64,000 nucleotides of DNA from Proteus appendicitidis (GTDB lineage: Bacteria; Pseudomonadota; Gammaproteobacteria; Enterobacterales; Enterobacteriaceae), in NCBI RefSeq assembly GCF_030271835.1, contig NZ_CP127389.1, positions 1,338,001 to 1,402,000 of the forward strand, given 5' to 3'. Positions 35,229 to 45,407 of the stretch are shown here, piece after piece; within the stretch, counting starts at the first letter, position 1, and the number at the start of each line of letters is the position of its first letter. Position numbers and translations under genes: made by a program. Under the pieces are notes generated by a model, which searched no databases, had not been told where the DNA came from, and saw only the letters and a list, made by a program, of their open reading frames with translations.

Positions 35229-36659
35229 CTAATTTGTTTTGGCTCTAGAAACAACAACTCTCGCTGTAAAGAAAGCAATTAATGGCGTTATTGCAAACAC
35301 AATAAATAGCCAATGTGCGGCATTTTGTGCGCCAAGAATACCTCCCGGATCTGTTAATCCTGCCATATTAACCACAGTCCCTGAAATAGATGCACCAACA
35401 GCCGTTGAAAACAACTGGATTGTGGTAATGGATGTGGCTGCTTTTTGAGCTTCTTGTCCCTGAGAAACATGTAAAACACGGGTTAAATAATGGGGCCATG
35501 CCATACCAATTCCGGCACCTGTAAAAAAGAGAGCGATACAAATAATGATAATCTGCCCATAAGGTATGGTTAGCGCATTAGAGATAAATAAACCAAGGAT
35601 CACGATGGCTGAGAAATTAATCATTGGACCAAAACGCATTAACCTGTGAGCAGTAGATTGTTTACTTGATGAAGACATAATGGCAGAGAAAGACCAACCC
35701 GCACCAACTAATGCTGCTAAATAGCCTGAAAGCAGTGGCGTAATATTATGGATAATTTGCAAGAAATAGGGCACAAAGACTTCTGTTTGTACACTAATTC
35801 CTAATAAAGCCATGGTGAGATATATTGGTGCTAACGGTGCAGAAAAAGAAAATGTCCCTTTAGGAAATAAGCCATCATTTGATTTTTTATCAATATGGAT
35901 TAACAGTAGAATAAAGATAAAAGCAAATATAAAGGATAAGGCATTATATAAAATAACGTTATAAAGGCTACCAATAGAAATAGATAATACAGCCAACATT
36001 AATAAAATAAGTTGTTGATAAGGTAATGGCGTTTTCGCGACGATATTATCGGCATTATTTTCGGTAGGAAGAATAGTAAATAATAAAATAGCGTAAGGAA
36101 TACCTACAAATAAAATAGACCAAAATGCACCGCGCCAAACATCATATTCAGCAAATATTCCCCCTAGCGCAGGACCTAATAGTGTCGAGATCCCCCACAT
36201 GCTAGACATTAATGCCATGGCTCTAGACCAAAGAGGTTGAGGAAACATCACTCGGACTAAAGAGTAAGCAAGAGCCAGTAACATTCCTCCGCCAGCCCCT
36301 TGAATAAATCGCCCTATAAGTAGTATTTGCATTGAGGGCGCTGTTGCACAAATAACAGAACCGGCTAAAAAGCAAATTGTGGCAAAAAGATAACTATTGC
36401 GAGGTGCAAGTACGCTCAGTAATCGTGAAGTTAATGCGGAAGAGAGAATTGAAGCTAGGATAAAAACGGTGGTGTTCCACGCATATAAATTAAGCCCACC
36501 AATATCACGCACAATTGAAGGTAGCGTTGTGATCGTAATATAGACATTAATTGCGTGTAATGCGACACCTCCTGCTAAAGCGAGCGATTTTAGACTATTT
36601 TTTCCATGAAGAAGCATTCCCCAGCTCGCTTCTTCTTTTTTATTTACACTCCCCGACAT
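35229..36659 (-). CDS. Major facilitator superfamily drug/metabolite exporter (DHA2-like)
   Basis: This 476-residue protein has about 12-14 hydrophobic helices. MFS motif A is poorly kept. The helix-4 region GRFIQGAGGGMLLALAYSLVR and motif C-like SSMWGISTLLGPALGG (about residues 118-170) are typical of drug:H+ antiporters of the DHA group. A cytoplasmic loop at about 205-215 splits the two halves. Substrate cannot be predicted. It lies between ansB (convergent) and serC (divergent) and has no counterpart at this place in E. coli. No regulator gene is adjacent. Confidence 0.85.
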   Translation of the reverse strand: MSGSVNKKEEASWGMLLHGKNSLKSLALAGGVALHAINVYITITTLPSIVRDIGGLNLYAWNTTVFILASILSSALTSRLLSVLAPRNSYLFATICFLAGSVICATAPSMQILLIGRFIQGAGGGMLLALAYSLVRVMFPQPLWSRAMALMSSMWGISTLLGPALGGIFAEYDVWRGAFWSILFVGIPYAILLFTILPTENNADNIVAKTPLPYQQLILLMLAVLSISIGSLYNVILYNALSFIFAFIFILLLIHIDKKSNDGLFPKGTFSFSAPLAPIYLTMALLGISVQTEVFVPYFLQIIHNITPLLSGYLAALVGAGWSFSAIMSSSSKQSTAHRLMRFGPMINFSAIVILGLFISNALTIPYGQIIIICIALFFTGAGIGMAWPHYLTRVLHVSQGQEAQKAATSITTIQLFSTAVGASISGTVVNMAGLTDPGGILGAQNAAHWLFIVFAITPLIAFFTARVVVSRAKTN

Positions 36660-36795
36660 AAAACACTCCTAACCATTATTTTTATATTCTGCATATTATG
36701 CGTTAGTTCACAATAATCATTGCGCCAATTTAACGGGAATGATACAACCGATAAAGGTCATTTTGTAAAAACATATTCAGATAGGGTGAATTTGA

Positions 36796-37884
36796 ATGAG
36801 TCAGGTATATAACTTTAGTGCAGGTCCGGCTATGTTACCGGCAGAAGTCCTTCGTCGTGCAGAATTAGAATTATGCAACTGGCATGAACTTGGGCGTTCG
36901 GTTATGGAAATTAGCCACCGCAGTAAAGAGTTTCTTGAGGTTGCTCATCAGGCAGAACAAGATCTTCGCGATCTTCTCAATGTGCCAGAAAACTACAAAA
37001 TTCTTTTTTGCCACGGTGGTGCTCGTGGTCATTTTGCTGCTTTACCTCTCAATTTATTAGGCGATAAAGCAAGCGCTGATTATATTGACGGTGGTTATTG
37101 GGCTAAAAGTGCAGCTGAAGAAGCTGAAAAATATTGTTCGCCAAATATCATTAAAATTAAAACAGAAGTTGATGGCAAAATTGGCGTTAAACCAATGAAA
37201 GAGTGGCAATTAAGTGCTGATGCAGCTTATGTGCATTATTGCCCAAATGAAACCATTGATGGTATTGCCATTCATGAAGAGCCAGATTTTGATGACAGCA
37301 AAATTGTTATTGCTGACTATTCATCTTCTATTTTATCTCAACCGATAGATGTTAGCCGTTTTGGTGTTATCTATGCGGGCGCACAAAAGAATATTGGTCC
37401 TGCGGGTTTAACGCTTGTTATTATTCGTGAAGATCTATTAGGTAAAGCGCGTAAAGAAACGCCTTCTGTGTTTGATTACACTGTGCTTGCTGAAAATGAT
37501 TCCATGTTTAATACACCACCTACTTTTGCTTGGTATTTATCAGGTATGGTCTTTAAATGGCTGAAAGAGCAAGGTGGTTTGCAAGAGATGGCAAAACGTA
37601 ACTACGAAAAAGCAACACTTCTTTATAGTGCAATTGATAATAGTGATTTCTATATCAATCGCGTTGCCACAGAAAATCGTTCACTCATGAATGTACCTTT
37701 CCAAATGTCTTCTCCTGAGCTGGACTCTGTATTCTTAAAAGAGGCAGAAGCACAAGGTTTAGTTGCATTAAAAGGTCACCGTGTATCAGGTGGTATGCGT
37801 GCTTCAATTTATAACGCAATGCCATTGGAAGGTGTTCAAGCATTAGTTGACTTTATGGCTGATTTTGAACGTCGCCATGCGTAA
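36796..37884 (+). CDS. serC: Phosphoserine aminotransferase
   Basis: This 362-residue class V PLP enzyme, the same length as E. coli SerC, makes 3-phosphoserine for serine synthesis and 4-phosphohydroxythreonine for pyridoxal phosphate. The Schiff-base residue is Lys198 in [12 protein letters not shown]. Phosphate-binding residues are in [12 protein letters not shown] near 74 and the C-terminal [14 protein letters not shown] precedes the start. It is followed by aroA in the same direction; a hairpin and a 197-base gap weaken the serC-aroA operon link seen in E. coli. Confidence 0.98.
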   Translation: MSQVYNFSAGPAMLPAEVLRRAELELCNWHELGRSVMEISHRSKEFLEVAHQAEQDLRDLLNVPENYKILFCHGGARGHFAALPLNLLGDKASADYIDGGYWAKSAAEEAEKYCSPNIIKIKTEVDGKIGVKPMKEWQLSADAAYVHYCPNETIDGIAIHEEPDFDDSKIVIADYSSSILSQPIDVSRFGVIYAGAQKNIGPAGLTLVIIREDLLGKARKETPSVFDYTVLAENDSMFNTPPTFAWYLSGMVFKWLKEQGGLQEMAKRNYEKATLLYSAIDNSDFYINRVATENRSLMNVPFQMSSPELDSVFLKEAEAQGLVALKGHRVSGGMRASIYNAMPLEGVQALVDFMADFERRHA

Positions 37885-37898
37885 TAAATAAGATCTAG

Positions 37899-37936
37899 AA
37901 TAAGAAAATCTGCTGAAAATACAGGTTTTCTTATTC
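37899..37936 (+). terminator. Hairpin between serC and aroA, probable terminator/attenuator
   Basis: Arms 37899-37912 and 37922-37935 form a 14-base stem with one G-T pair. The downstream sequence is T-rich (TTCTTATT). It may reduce read-through into aroA. Confidence 0.7.
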
Positions 37937-38081
37937 ATTCAATATTTAAGATGTTAACAATTAAAATTGAATTACCCAGTACAGAATTAATAAATAAAAA
38001 TATAAGTACCTAAATGATTTTATATTTAATTAAATAGCATCCCCAGTTAATTTATTTGTCTATTGGAGTTTTTACCTGTTT

Positions 38082-39383
38082 ATGGAATCGTTAACATTAC
38101 AACCTATCGCTCATATCGAAGGTGTTATTAATTTACCAGGATCAAAAAGTGTCTCTAACCGTGCGTTGTTATTAGCGGCTTTAGCTAAAGGTAAAACTCG
38201 TCTAACCAACCTATTAGATAGTGATGATATTCGTCATATGCTTAATGCATTAAAAGCGTTAGGTGTGCAATACCAATTATCAAATAACAATACGGTATGT
38301 GATATTAAAGGGCTAGGTGGGAAATTTAAAACCAATTCGCCATTAGAGCTATTTTTAGGTAATGCTGGTACAGCAATGCGCCCATTAGCGGCAGCATTAA
38401 GTCTTGGTGAGCACGATATTATTCTCACGGGTGAACCCCGTATGAAAGAGCGTCCAATTGGGCATTTAGTTGACGCTTTACGCCAAGGTGGCGCAAAAAT
38501 TGACTACCTTGAACAAACGGATTATCCGCCAATTCGCTTATGTGGTGGTTTTTTAGGTGGTAATGTTGAGGTTGATGGGAGTGTTTCTAGCCAATTTTTG
38601 ACTGCATTATTAATGACGGCACCTTTAGCTGAACAAGATACGATTATCACCATTAAAGGCGAGTTAGTATCAAAGCCTTACATTGATATTACCTTAGCAT
38701 TAATTAATACCTTTGGTGGAAAAATTGAAAATCAAGACTACCAACGCTTTGTTATAAAAGGTGGGCAGCAATATCAATCACCAGAAAAGTATCTTGTAGA
38801 AGGTGATGCTTCATCAGCTTCTTACTTCTTAGCCGCTGCAGCCATTAAAGGCGGCACTGTGCGAGTTACAGGTATCGGTAAAAATAGCTTACAAGGGGAT
38901 ATTCATTTTGCTTCTGTGCTGGAAAAAATGGGAGCAAAAGTACGCTGGGGTGATGACTATATAGAGTGTGAACGTGGAACGTTAAAAGGTATTGATATGG
39001 ATATGAATACTATCCCTGACGCAGCAATGACCATTGCTACCACGGCACTTTTTGCTGAAGGCGAAACGGTTATCCGCAATATTTATAACTGGCGTGTAAA
39101 AGAAACTGACCGATTAGCGGCAATGGCAGCAGAGTTACAAAAAGTGGGTGCGATAGTTGAAGAAGGGCGCGACTACTTAAAAGTAACGCCACCAAAACAG
39201 CTAACTACTGCGGATATCAAAACTTATAATGATCACCGTATTGCAATGTGTTTTTCGCTGGTGGCGCTTTCAGATACGCCAATTACTATTCTTGATCCGG
39301 GATGTACCGCAAAAACTTTCCCTGATTATTTTGAGAAACTAGAAACACTTTCTCAACGTAGTAATTCTCAACGTAGTCATTAA
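38082..39383 (+). CDS. aroA: 5-enolpyruvylshikimate-3-phosphate synthase
   Basis: This 433-residue shikimate-pathway enzyme (E. coli 427) makes EPSP from shikimate-3-phosphate and phosphoenolpyruvate. Substrate motifs are [20 protein letters not shown] at about residue 19 (Lys, Ser, Arg), [17 protein letters not shown] near 91 and [18 protein letters not shown] near 119. The Gly of GNAGTAMRP is unaltered, so this is the ordinary class I, glyphosate-sensitive type. A short C-terminal duplication ([10 protein letters not shown]) extends the tail. ycaL, which follows aroA in E. coli, is absent. Confidence 0.98.
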   Translation: MESLTLQPIAHIEGVINLPGSKSVSNRALLLAALAKGKTRLTNLLDSDDIRHMLNALKALGVQYQLSNNNTVCDIKGLGGKFKTNSPLELFLGNAGTAMRPLAAALSLGEHDIILTGEPRMKERPIGHLVDALRQGGAKIDYLEQTDYPPIRLCGGFLGGNVEVDGSVSSQFLTALLMTAPLAEQDTIITIKGELVSKPYIDITLALINTFGGKIENQDYQRFVIKGGQQYQSPEKYLVEGDASSASYFLAAAAIKGGTVRVTGIGKNSLQGDIHFASVLEKMGAKVRWGDDYIECERGTLKGIDMDMNTIPDAAMTIATTALFAEGETVIRNIYNWRVKETDRLAAMAAELQKVGAIVEEGRDYLKVTPPKQLTTADIKTYNDHRIAMCFSLVALSDTPITILDPGCTAKTFPDYFEKLETLSQRSNSQRSH

Positions 39384-39695
39384 TGTGAAAATCATTAATT
39401 AAAATGAGTCAAAATTAAATCAATTAAATCGGCAGTATTGGACTTTTTGAAGAACAATACTGCCGATTTTTTATTGTGGTCAGATTGATTTTTCTAAAAA
39501 ATAGCCTATCTCGAAAAAATAATATTAAATAAGACTCTTTAGTGCTTATCTGCTTGTTTCTTCCTATACATTGTATGCGTATAATGTCGCGCATATATTA
39601 ATACTGTTTTTCTCTGTTTGAATACTATGCCTATTATATCAATGTAATAAGAGCAACAAATACAGAAATGCAGTGCCCACGAAAAGGAGAAACTC
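39384..39695. other. aroA-cmk intergenic region
   Basis: This 312-base gap holds the aroA terminator and then the cmk promoter region. A perfect TATAAT lies at 39580-39585 but lacks a good -35 at normal spacing, so the promoter is tentative. An AAGGAG ribosome binding site lies just before the cmk ATG. No gene is seen. Confidence 0.6.
39426..39473. terminator. Strong bidirectional terminator after aroA
   Basis: Perfect 15-bp arms 39426-39440 and 39455-39469 with a 14-base loop, followed by T residues. Confidence 0.92.
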
Positions 39696-40382
39696 ATGGC
39701 GGTTATCGTCCCTGTTATAACTGTTGATGGGCCTAGCGGAGCAGGTAAAGGAACATTATGCCAAGCATTAGCGAAAGCGTTTGGCTGGCATTTACTCGAT
39801 TCTGGCGCTATTTATCGTGTATTGGCATTAGCGGCTTTACATCACCATGTTGATATCACCTCAGAAGATGCTTTAGTCCCCTTGGCTGCAAATTTAGATG
39901 TGCGTTTTATTCCTAATGAGAATGGCTTAAGTGTCATTCTTGAAGGTGAAGATGTTTCAACTGAAATTCGAACAGAAACAGTTGGAAACACGGCATCACA
40001 AGCTGCGACTTTTCCTCGTGTAAGAGAAGCATTACTGCGTCGTCAGCGCGCATTTCGTACAGCGCCTGGCTTAATTGCTGATGGCCGAGATATGGGAACA
40101 ATCGTTTTTCCTGATGCTCAAGTGAAAATATTTTTAGAAGCGAGTGCAGAAGAGCGTGCGCGTCGTCGCATGTTACAGTTGCAGGAAAAGGGCTTTAATG
40201 TTAACTTTGAGCGCCTTTTATCCGAGATAAAAGAACGCGATCACCGTGACCGGAATCGCGCTGTTGCGCCACTTGTTGCGGCGAAAGATGCATTAATTCT
40301 CGATTCTACAAGTTTGTCAATTGACGAAGTCATTGAAAAATCGTTGACTTATGCTAAAAAAAATCTGCAATTATCAGCGTAA
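39696..40382 (+). CDS. cmk: Cytidylate kinase
   Basis: This 228-residue kinase (E. coli 227) phosphorylates CMP and dCMP. The P-loop GPSGAGKGT lies at about residues 11-19. The CMP-binding block is near LLDSGAIYR (34-42), and the lid region is [13 protein letters not shown] near 130 with the Arg-rich RARRRMLQL. It is upstream of rpsA, as in E. coli. Confidence 0.97.
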   Translation: MAVIVPVITVDGPSGAGKGTLCQALAKAFGWHLLDSGAIYRVLALAALHHHVDITSEDALVPLAANLDVRFIPNENGLSVILEGEDVSTEIRTETVGNTASQAATFPRVREALLRRQRAFRTAPGLIADGRDMGTIVFPDAQVKIFLEASAEERARRRMLQLQEKGFNVNFERLLSEIKERDHRDRNRAVAPLVAAKDALILDSTSLSIDEVIEKSLTYAKKNLQLSA

Positions 40383-40419
40383 TTAATTTTTATTTCGTTT
40401 ATACTAGGTAATTATCAAA

Positions 40420-40459
40420 ATCGGGTTGACGTGTTAATGAAAACACAACAATGCCCGAT
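40420..40459 (+). promoter_or_regulatory. Structured leader of rpsA (probable S1 autoregulation element)
   Basis: An outer stem ATCGGG/CCCGAT (40420-40425, 40454-40459) and an inner stem GTGTT/AACAC (40431-40435, 40442-40446) lie in the roughly 170-base gap before rpsA. A TATACT -10-like hexamer is at 40400-40405. The E. coli rpsA leader forms similar hairpins and is repressed by S1 itself. The functional link here is inference from position. Confidence 0.55.
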
Positions 40460-40555
40460 GACCTTGTCACAAAGGATGTAACGAGGTATGTGAAACAACC
40501 CCATTCGGCCGGATGCTAAATGGACGTTAATTAAATTTACTTGAAGATCATTAAC

Positions 40556-42229
40556 ATGACAGAATCTTTTGCTCAACTCTTTGAAGAATCCCTAAAAACA
40601 ATCGAAACTCGTCCTGGCGCTATCGTTCGCGGCGTTGTAGTTGCTATCGATAAAGACGTTGTTCTGGTTGATGCAGGTCTGAAATCAGAATCTGCTATTC
40701 CTGTAGAACAATTCAAAAACGCTCAAGGCGAATTAGAAATCCAAGTGGGCGACGAAATTGATGTTGCTCTGGACGCGGTTGAAGATGGCTTCGGTGAAAC
40801 CGTTCTGTCTCGTGAGAAAGCTAAACGTCACGAAGCGTGGCTGATGCTGGAAAAAGCTTACGAAGAAAACGAAACTGTTGTTGGTATCATCAACGGTAAA
40901 GTTAAAGGTGGTTTCACTGTTGAACTGAACGGCATTCGTGCGTTCTTACCAGGTTCACTGGTAGACGTTCGCCCAGTTCGCGATACAACTCATCTGGAAA
41001 ACAAAGAGCTTGAGTTCAAAGTCATCAAATTAGACCAAAAACGTAACAACGTTGTTGTGTCTCGTCGTGCGGTTATCGAATCTGAAAACAGCGCAGAACG
41101 CGATCAGTTATTAGAAAACCTGCAAGAAGGCATGGAAGTTAAAGGTATTGTTAAAAACCTTACTGACTACGGTGCATTCGTTGATCTGGGCGGTGTTGAC
41201 GGCTTACTGCACATCACTGACATGGCTTGGAAACGTGTTAAACACCCAAGCGAAATTGTCAATGTTGGCGACGAAATCACTGTTAAAGTCCTGAAATTTG
41301 ACCGTGAACGTACTCGCGTATCATTAGGTCTGAAACAACTGGGCGAAGATCCATGGGTAGCTATCGCTAAACGTTATCCAGAAGGTACTAAACTGACTGG
41401 TCGTGTAACTAACCTGACTGATTACGGCTGCTTCGTAGAAATCGAAGAAGGCGTTGAAGGTCTGGTACACGTTTCTGAAATGGATTGGACTAACAAAAAC
41501 ATTCACCCATCTAAAGTTGTTAACGTTGGTGATGTTGTTGAAGTTATGGTTCTTGACATCGATGAAGAACGTCGTCGTATTTCACTGGGTCTGAAACAGT
41601 GCAAATCTAACCCATGGCAGCAGTTCGCAGAAACTCACAACAAGAACGACCGTGTTGAAGGTAAAATCAAGTCTATCACTGACTTCGGTATCTTCATCGG
41701 TTTAGACGGCGGTATTGATGGTCTGGTTCATTTATCTGACATTTCTTGGAATGTTGCAGGTGAAGAAGCAGTTCGTGAATACAAAAAAGGCGACGAAATC
41801 GCTGCTGTAGTTCTGCAAGTTGATGCTGAACGTGAACGTATCTCACTGGGCGTTAAACAATTATCAGAAGATCCATTCAATAATTACCTGTCTGCTCACA
41901 AAAAAGGTGCTATTGTTTCTGGTAAAGTAACTGCTGTTGACGCTAAAGGCGCAACTGTAGAATTAGCTGACGGTGTTGAAGGTTACCTGCGTGCTTCAGA
42001 AGCTTCACGCGACCGCGTTGAAGATGCAACTCTGGTTCTGAATGTTGGCGAAGCTGTAGAAGCTAAATACACTGGCGTTGATCGTAAAAACCGCGTTATC
42101 AACTTATCTGTTCGTGCTAAGGACGAAGCAGACGAGAAAGACGCTATCGCTTCTGTAAACAACAAAGAAGAAGTTGGTTTTTCAAACAACGCTATGGCTG
42201 AAGCTTTCAAAGCAGCTAAAGGCGAATAA
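40556..42229 (+). CDS. rpsA: 30S ribosomal protein S1
   Basis: This 557-residue protein, the same length as E. coli S1, has six S1/OB domains that bring mRNA to the 30S subunit. Domains 3 and 4 contain the repeated [18 protein letters not shown] and [19 protein letters not shown] blocks. I chose the ATG at 40556 ([12 protein letters not shown]). An upstream in-frame start 15 bases earlier adds MKIIN, not found in homologues. Codon use is strongly biased toward highly expressed codons, giving it a visibly higher GC content than the neighbours. It is followed by ihfB. Confidence 0.99.
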   Translation: MTESFAQLFEESLKTIETRPGAIVRGVVVAIDKDVVLVDAGLKSESAIPVEQFKNAQGELEIQVGDEIDVALDAVEDGFGETVLSREKAKRHEAWLMLEKAYEENETVVGIINGKVKGGFTVELNGIRAFLPGSLVDVRPVRDTTHLENKELEFKVIKLDQKRNNVVVSRRAVIESENSAERDQLLENLQEGMEVKGIVKNLTDYGAFVDLGGVDGLLHITDMAWKRVKHPSEIVNVGDEITVKVLKFDRERTRVSLGLKQLGEDPWVAIAKRYPEGTKLTGRVTNLTDYGCFVEIEEGVEGLVHVSEMDWTNKNIHPSKVVNVGDVVEVMVLDIDEERRRISLGLKQCKSNPWQQFAETHNKNDRVEGKIKSITDFGIFIGLDGGIDGLVHLSDISWNVAGEEAVREYKKGDEIAAVVLQVDAERERISLGVKQLSEDPFNNYLSAHKKGAIVSGKVTAVDAKGATVELADGVEGYLRASEASRDRVEDATLVLNVGEAVEAKYTGVDRKNRVINLSVRAKDEADEKDAIASVNNKEEVGFSNNAMAEAFKAAKGE

Positions 42230-42246
42230 TTTAAGTTATTAACGAA

Positions 42247-42267
42247 AGGCAACGTTAATCGTTGCCT
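42247..42267 (+). terminator. Hairpin between rpsA and ihfB
   Basis: Perfect 8-bp arms 42247-42254 and 42260-42267 with a 5-base loop, followed by an AT-rich but T-poor stretch. It is probably a partial terminator or RNA end between rpsA and ihfB. Confidence 0.65.
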
Positions 42268-42293
42268 ATTTATCGGTAGTTTAGGGAGGTAAT

Positions 42294-42581
42294 ATGACCA
42301 AGTCTGAGTTAATCGAGAGACTTGCAGGCCTACAATCTCATCTTTCGGCTAAGACGGTTGAAGAAGCTGTAAAAGAAATGCTTGATCATATGGCTGATAC
42401 TTTAGCTGATGGTGAGCGTATCGAAGTCCGCGGATTCGGCAGTTTTTCTCTACACTACCGTGCGCCGCGTACGGGTCGTAACCCGAAGACTGGTGATAAA
42501 GTAGATCTGGAAGGTAAATACGTTCCACACTTTAAGCCAGGTAAAGAGTTACGTGACCGTGTAAATATTTATACGGAATAA
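42294..42581 (+). CDS. ihfB: Integration host factor beta subunit
   Basis: This 95-residue HU/IHF-family protein (E. coli IHF-beta 94) bends DNA as a heterodimer with IhfA. The signature [21 protein letters not shown] lies at about residues 45-65; its Pro (NPKTG) intercalates into the minor groove. It is preceded by AGGGAGG and lies downstream of rpsA, as in E. coli. Confidence 0.98.
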   Translation: MTKSELIERLAGLQSHLSAKTVEEAVKEMLDHMADTLADGERIEVRGFGSFSLHYRAPRTGRNPKTGDKVDLEGKYVPHFKPGKELRDRVNIYTE

Positions 42582-42992
42582 TAACTCCTGTCGAAATGGC
42601 ACGATGTTAGTTAACTTTCTCAAAAACGGTGCTTAGGTGCCGTTTTTTTATTATCAATTATTATGACGTTTAGTATATTTTCCTGCTCTCTAATCTTTTC
42701 CAATCTTTAATTTCTCATCTTGAATTGATTAATTTGCTCTATTTATTTTATCTCTCTAGTACTTACCTTTCTTGCTCCTTCTTTACTACTGTATTCTGCT
42801 TTAGTGGTAATTTCTCTATTTAATTACCTGTATTACTTAGTTGTTTTGTTTTTTACGAGTTTCTTCGCAAAATTTATTGTATGTAACAAGAGATCTTTTT
42901 CTTTTTATAAAGCATCGCTAAAAAATGACCTAAAAGTCTTTCTTTAACTAAATGGTAATATCATGATATTTAAAGAATGATTGAAGGTAAGG
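42582..42992. other. ihfB-comEC gap, no gene seen
   Basis: This 411-base gap begins with the ihfB terminator. The rest is strongly T-rich on the plus strand (many TCTTT and TTTC runs) with no frame supported by a ribosome binding site. Presumably the comEC promoter lies near its right end. Confidence 0.6.
42622..42650 (+). terminator. Rho-independent terminator after ihfB
   Basis: A stem of about 11 bp with two wobble pairs (42622-42632 with 42637-42647) and a TTAG loop, followed by T residues. Confidence 0.88.
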
Positions 42993-45371
42993 ATGCTGGA
43001 AATGATTTTATTAAATCGAATAATAAGTTTTTTTGAGTTAAGGGTGGTATCAATAAAACGGAAGTGCTTTCATTCAGCTTATTTTCAAAAACTCTATTTC
43101 ACAAAGTTAACTTTAGACAATATTGCTTTAGCAATGATATTAGGTTGCTTACCGTTATTAGTTCAACATACACTTTTTAGCCAAACTATTTATTCTATTA
43201 TTATTCTTGTTGCACTATTTCTATTATTTGTTCCTTTTTGCTCATTCCGATTTTTAGCGATATCTCTATTTTTCTGGGTTTATTCAAATATGGTTGCGTC
43301 ATCGCTAATGACAAGAACGGAACAGTTTGCTGATAACATAGCAACACTTGAAACCAACGTTATGGAGTATCGTCAATTAACAGATGGTAACGTTATTATC
43401 AAAATACCTATTACGAAAAAAACGCTCTTTTCATCATCTGTTTATGCTAACGTGTATTGGCGAAATCCACCTAAAAATATAGCAGTAGGGCAATATTGGA
43501 AGTTTAAAATTCAATTCAGAGCTGTACATAGCTATTTAAATGAAGGTGGGTTTGATAGCCAAAAATATGCCGTTTCTATGAAAGAAACGTTAGCGGGTAA
43601 AGTGATGATCGCTAAGTTTATCCGAGATGATATATCACTGCGTACTCAACTTATTCAGACTATCTCCGCTTATTGGCAAGCAGCAAAAAATAAAGGTGAA
43701 ATTATTGCTTTAGTTTTAGGTGATAAACGATATATCGAACCTGAGAAAAAAGATCTTTATATGAAAACAGGAGTTGCACATTTAATTGTGATATCAGGTT
43801 TACATATAGGTTTAGCTGCCTTTGCTGGTTGGGTTATTGCAAGAGGTATTCAATTTCTTTTTCCTATAAGGTGGATTAATCCACAGTTTCCATTAGTTAT
43901 CGCTTGGCTATGTGGTGTTTTCTATGCTGCGTTATCAGGTTGGGGAATACCCGCTACAAGAGCTGTTATTGGATTAACCGTTTGGGTGATTTTGCATTGG
44001 GGGAGTCGATTATTTTTACCTTGGCAATGGGCGCTTTGGAGTGCCTCACTCATTCTTATTGTGGAACCTCTTTCTATACTTTCAGCCAGTTTCTGGCTTT
44101 CATTTTCTGCTGTATTCGCCATCATTTTTTGGTATTGGATGTACCCATTAAAAGCTAAATATAATTATCAAAAGCGGTGGTTTATTTTAAGATTGATACA
44201 TTTACAATTTGGTTTATTAATTATTTTATTACCATTTCAATTATATTTATTTAATGGTGCTAATTTTTTTAGTTTCATCGTTAATTTATGGGCAGTTCCT
44301 GTTATTTCTTTTATTACCGTACCGTTAATAATGATTGGATTATTGACATTTTTTCTCTCATTTTTACAACCGATAATTTGGCATTGGGTTGATCTTTCTA
44401 TTAATCTTGCTTTTTGGTGTGCGCCATTATTTTTACCATTTTGGCAAGATAGCGGTGCTATCCCTTTATTATTAGGGTTTTTGGGAATAGGTATTATTTT
44501 AATCCTCAAAATGTCATGGTGGCATCATCATTTTATTTGTATTGTGGCTATTGCGACTATTTTATATTGTGAATTCGCAGCTTCTTCACATTATCAATGG
44601 CGAATGTCTATGCTAGATGTTGGACATGGTTTGGCGGTTATTATTGAAAAAGAAGGGGAGGCGATTATTTATGACACCGGAATACGTTGGAGAAATGGTG
44701 GTTCAATTGCAAAAAGTGTCATTATTCCTTATCTAAAAAGCCATCGGCTTAAACCTGTTGCACTGATAATTAGTCATGATCATCTTGATCATACGGGTGG
44801 TATGAAGGATTTAATAAAAGCTTATCCTAACTTAAGCATTCGCAGTAGTTTTGACGCTCCTTCGCATTTACCTTGCTTAAGCAATAAATCATGGCAGTGG
44901 AAAGATCTTCAATTTGATGCATTATGGCCACCGAATAAATCACTCTCCCCGAAGAATAATCAATCCTGTGTGATTAATATCAGCGATGGTAAACACAATA
45001 TTCTTTTGACGGGAGATATAGAAAAAGAAGCTGAAGCCTCATTAGTAAGAGTAAAAAAAGAACAACTGAAGGCAGATGTTTTACAAGTCCCTCATCATGG
45101 TAGTCAAACATCATCCACATTGATGTTTATTCAAGCAGTATCACCTAAATTTGCGCTTGTTTCTGCTGCTCGTTATAGCCCTTGGCGTTTACCTTCTGAT
45201 AAAGTGCATCATCGTTATAAAAAAGAAGCTATTAACTGGCTAACAACCTCTATTAGTGGGCAAGTTTCTATCGAGTTTAATCAAGATAATATTGATGTAT
45301 TTACCTATAGACGAGATATTTTACCTCGTTGGTATCATCAGTGGTTTGGTGTTTTGACGTTTCCCGAGTAG
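42993..45371 (+). CDS. ycaI: ComEC/Rec2-family DNA internalisation channel protein (YcaI)
   Basis: This is an inner-membrane protein of about 790 residues related to ComEC, which in competent bacteria carries one DNA strand across the membrane. It has an N-terminal hydrophobic block with a soluble OB-like (DUF4131) segment at about 90-200, and the competence domain at about 240-510 with HLIVISGLHIGLAAF and many helices. A C-terminal metallo-beta-lactamase-like domain (about 540-760) keeps the metal site SHDHLDHTGG near 595, LTGD and PHHGSQTSS. Domains are complete and the frame intact. Starts at 42981 (TTG), 42993 or 43002 are possible; 43002 has AAGG at the best spacing. The position before msbA matches E. 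coli. No other competence genes are near. Confidence 0.93.
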   Translation: MLEMILLNRIISFFELRVVSIKRKCFHSAYFQKLYFTKLTLDNIALAMILGCLPLLVQHTLFSQTIYSIIILVALFLLFVPFCSFRFLAISLFFWVYSNMVASSLMTRTEQFADNIATLETNVMEYRQLTDGNVIIKIPITKKTLFSSSVYANVYWRNPPKNIAVGQYWKFKIQFRAVHSYLNEGGFDSQKYAVSMKETLAGKVMIAKFIRDDISLRTQLIQTISAYWQAAKNKGEIIALVLGDKRYIEPEKKDLYMKTGVAHLIVISGLHIGLAAFAGWVIARGIQFLFPIRWINPQFPLVIAWLCGVFYAALSGWGIPATRAVIGLTVWVILHWGSRLFLPWQWALWSASLILIVEPLSILSASFWLSFSAVFAIIFWYWMYPLKAKYNYQKRWFILRLIHLQFGLLIILLPFQLYLFNGANFFSFIVNLWAVPVISFITVPLIMIGLLTFFLSFLQPIIWHWVDLSINLAFWCAPLFLPFWQDSGAIPLLLGFLGIGIILILKMSWWHHHFICIVAIATILYCEFAASSHYQWRMSMLDVGHGLAVIIEKEGEAIIYDTGIRWRNGGSIAKSVIIPYLKSHRLKPVALIISHDHLDHTGGMKDLIKAYPNLSIRSSFDAPSHLPCLSNKSWQWKDLQFDALWPPNKSLSPKNNQSCVINISDGKHNILLTGDIEKEAEASLVRVKKEQLKADVLQVPHHGSQTSSTLMFIQAVSPKFALVSAARYSPWRLPSDKVHHRYKKEAINWLTTSISGQVSIEFNQDNIDVFTYRRDILPRWYHQWFGVLTFPE

Positions 45372-45407
45372 AATGTCCGGCTAATTATTAAAAGTTTGGT
45401 AATATAT

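Noticed and set aside
42582..42992. Small coding gene in the T-rich gap before comEC
   Set aside because: No frame with start, ribosome binding site and sensible composition. The stretch is a simple pyrimidine-rich spacer.
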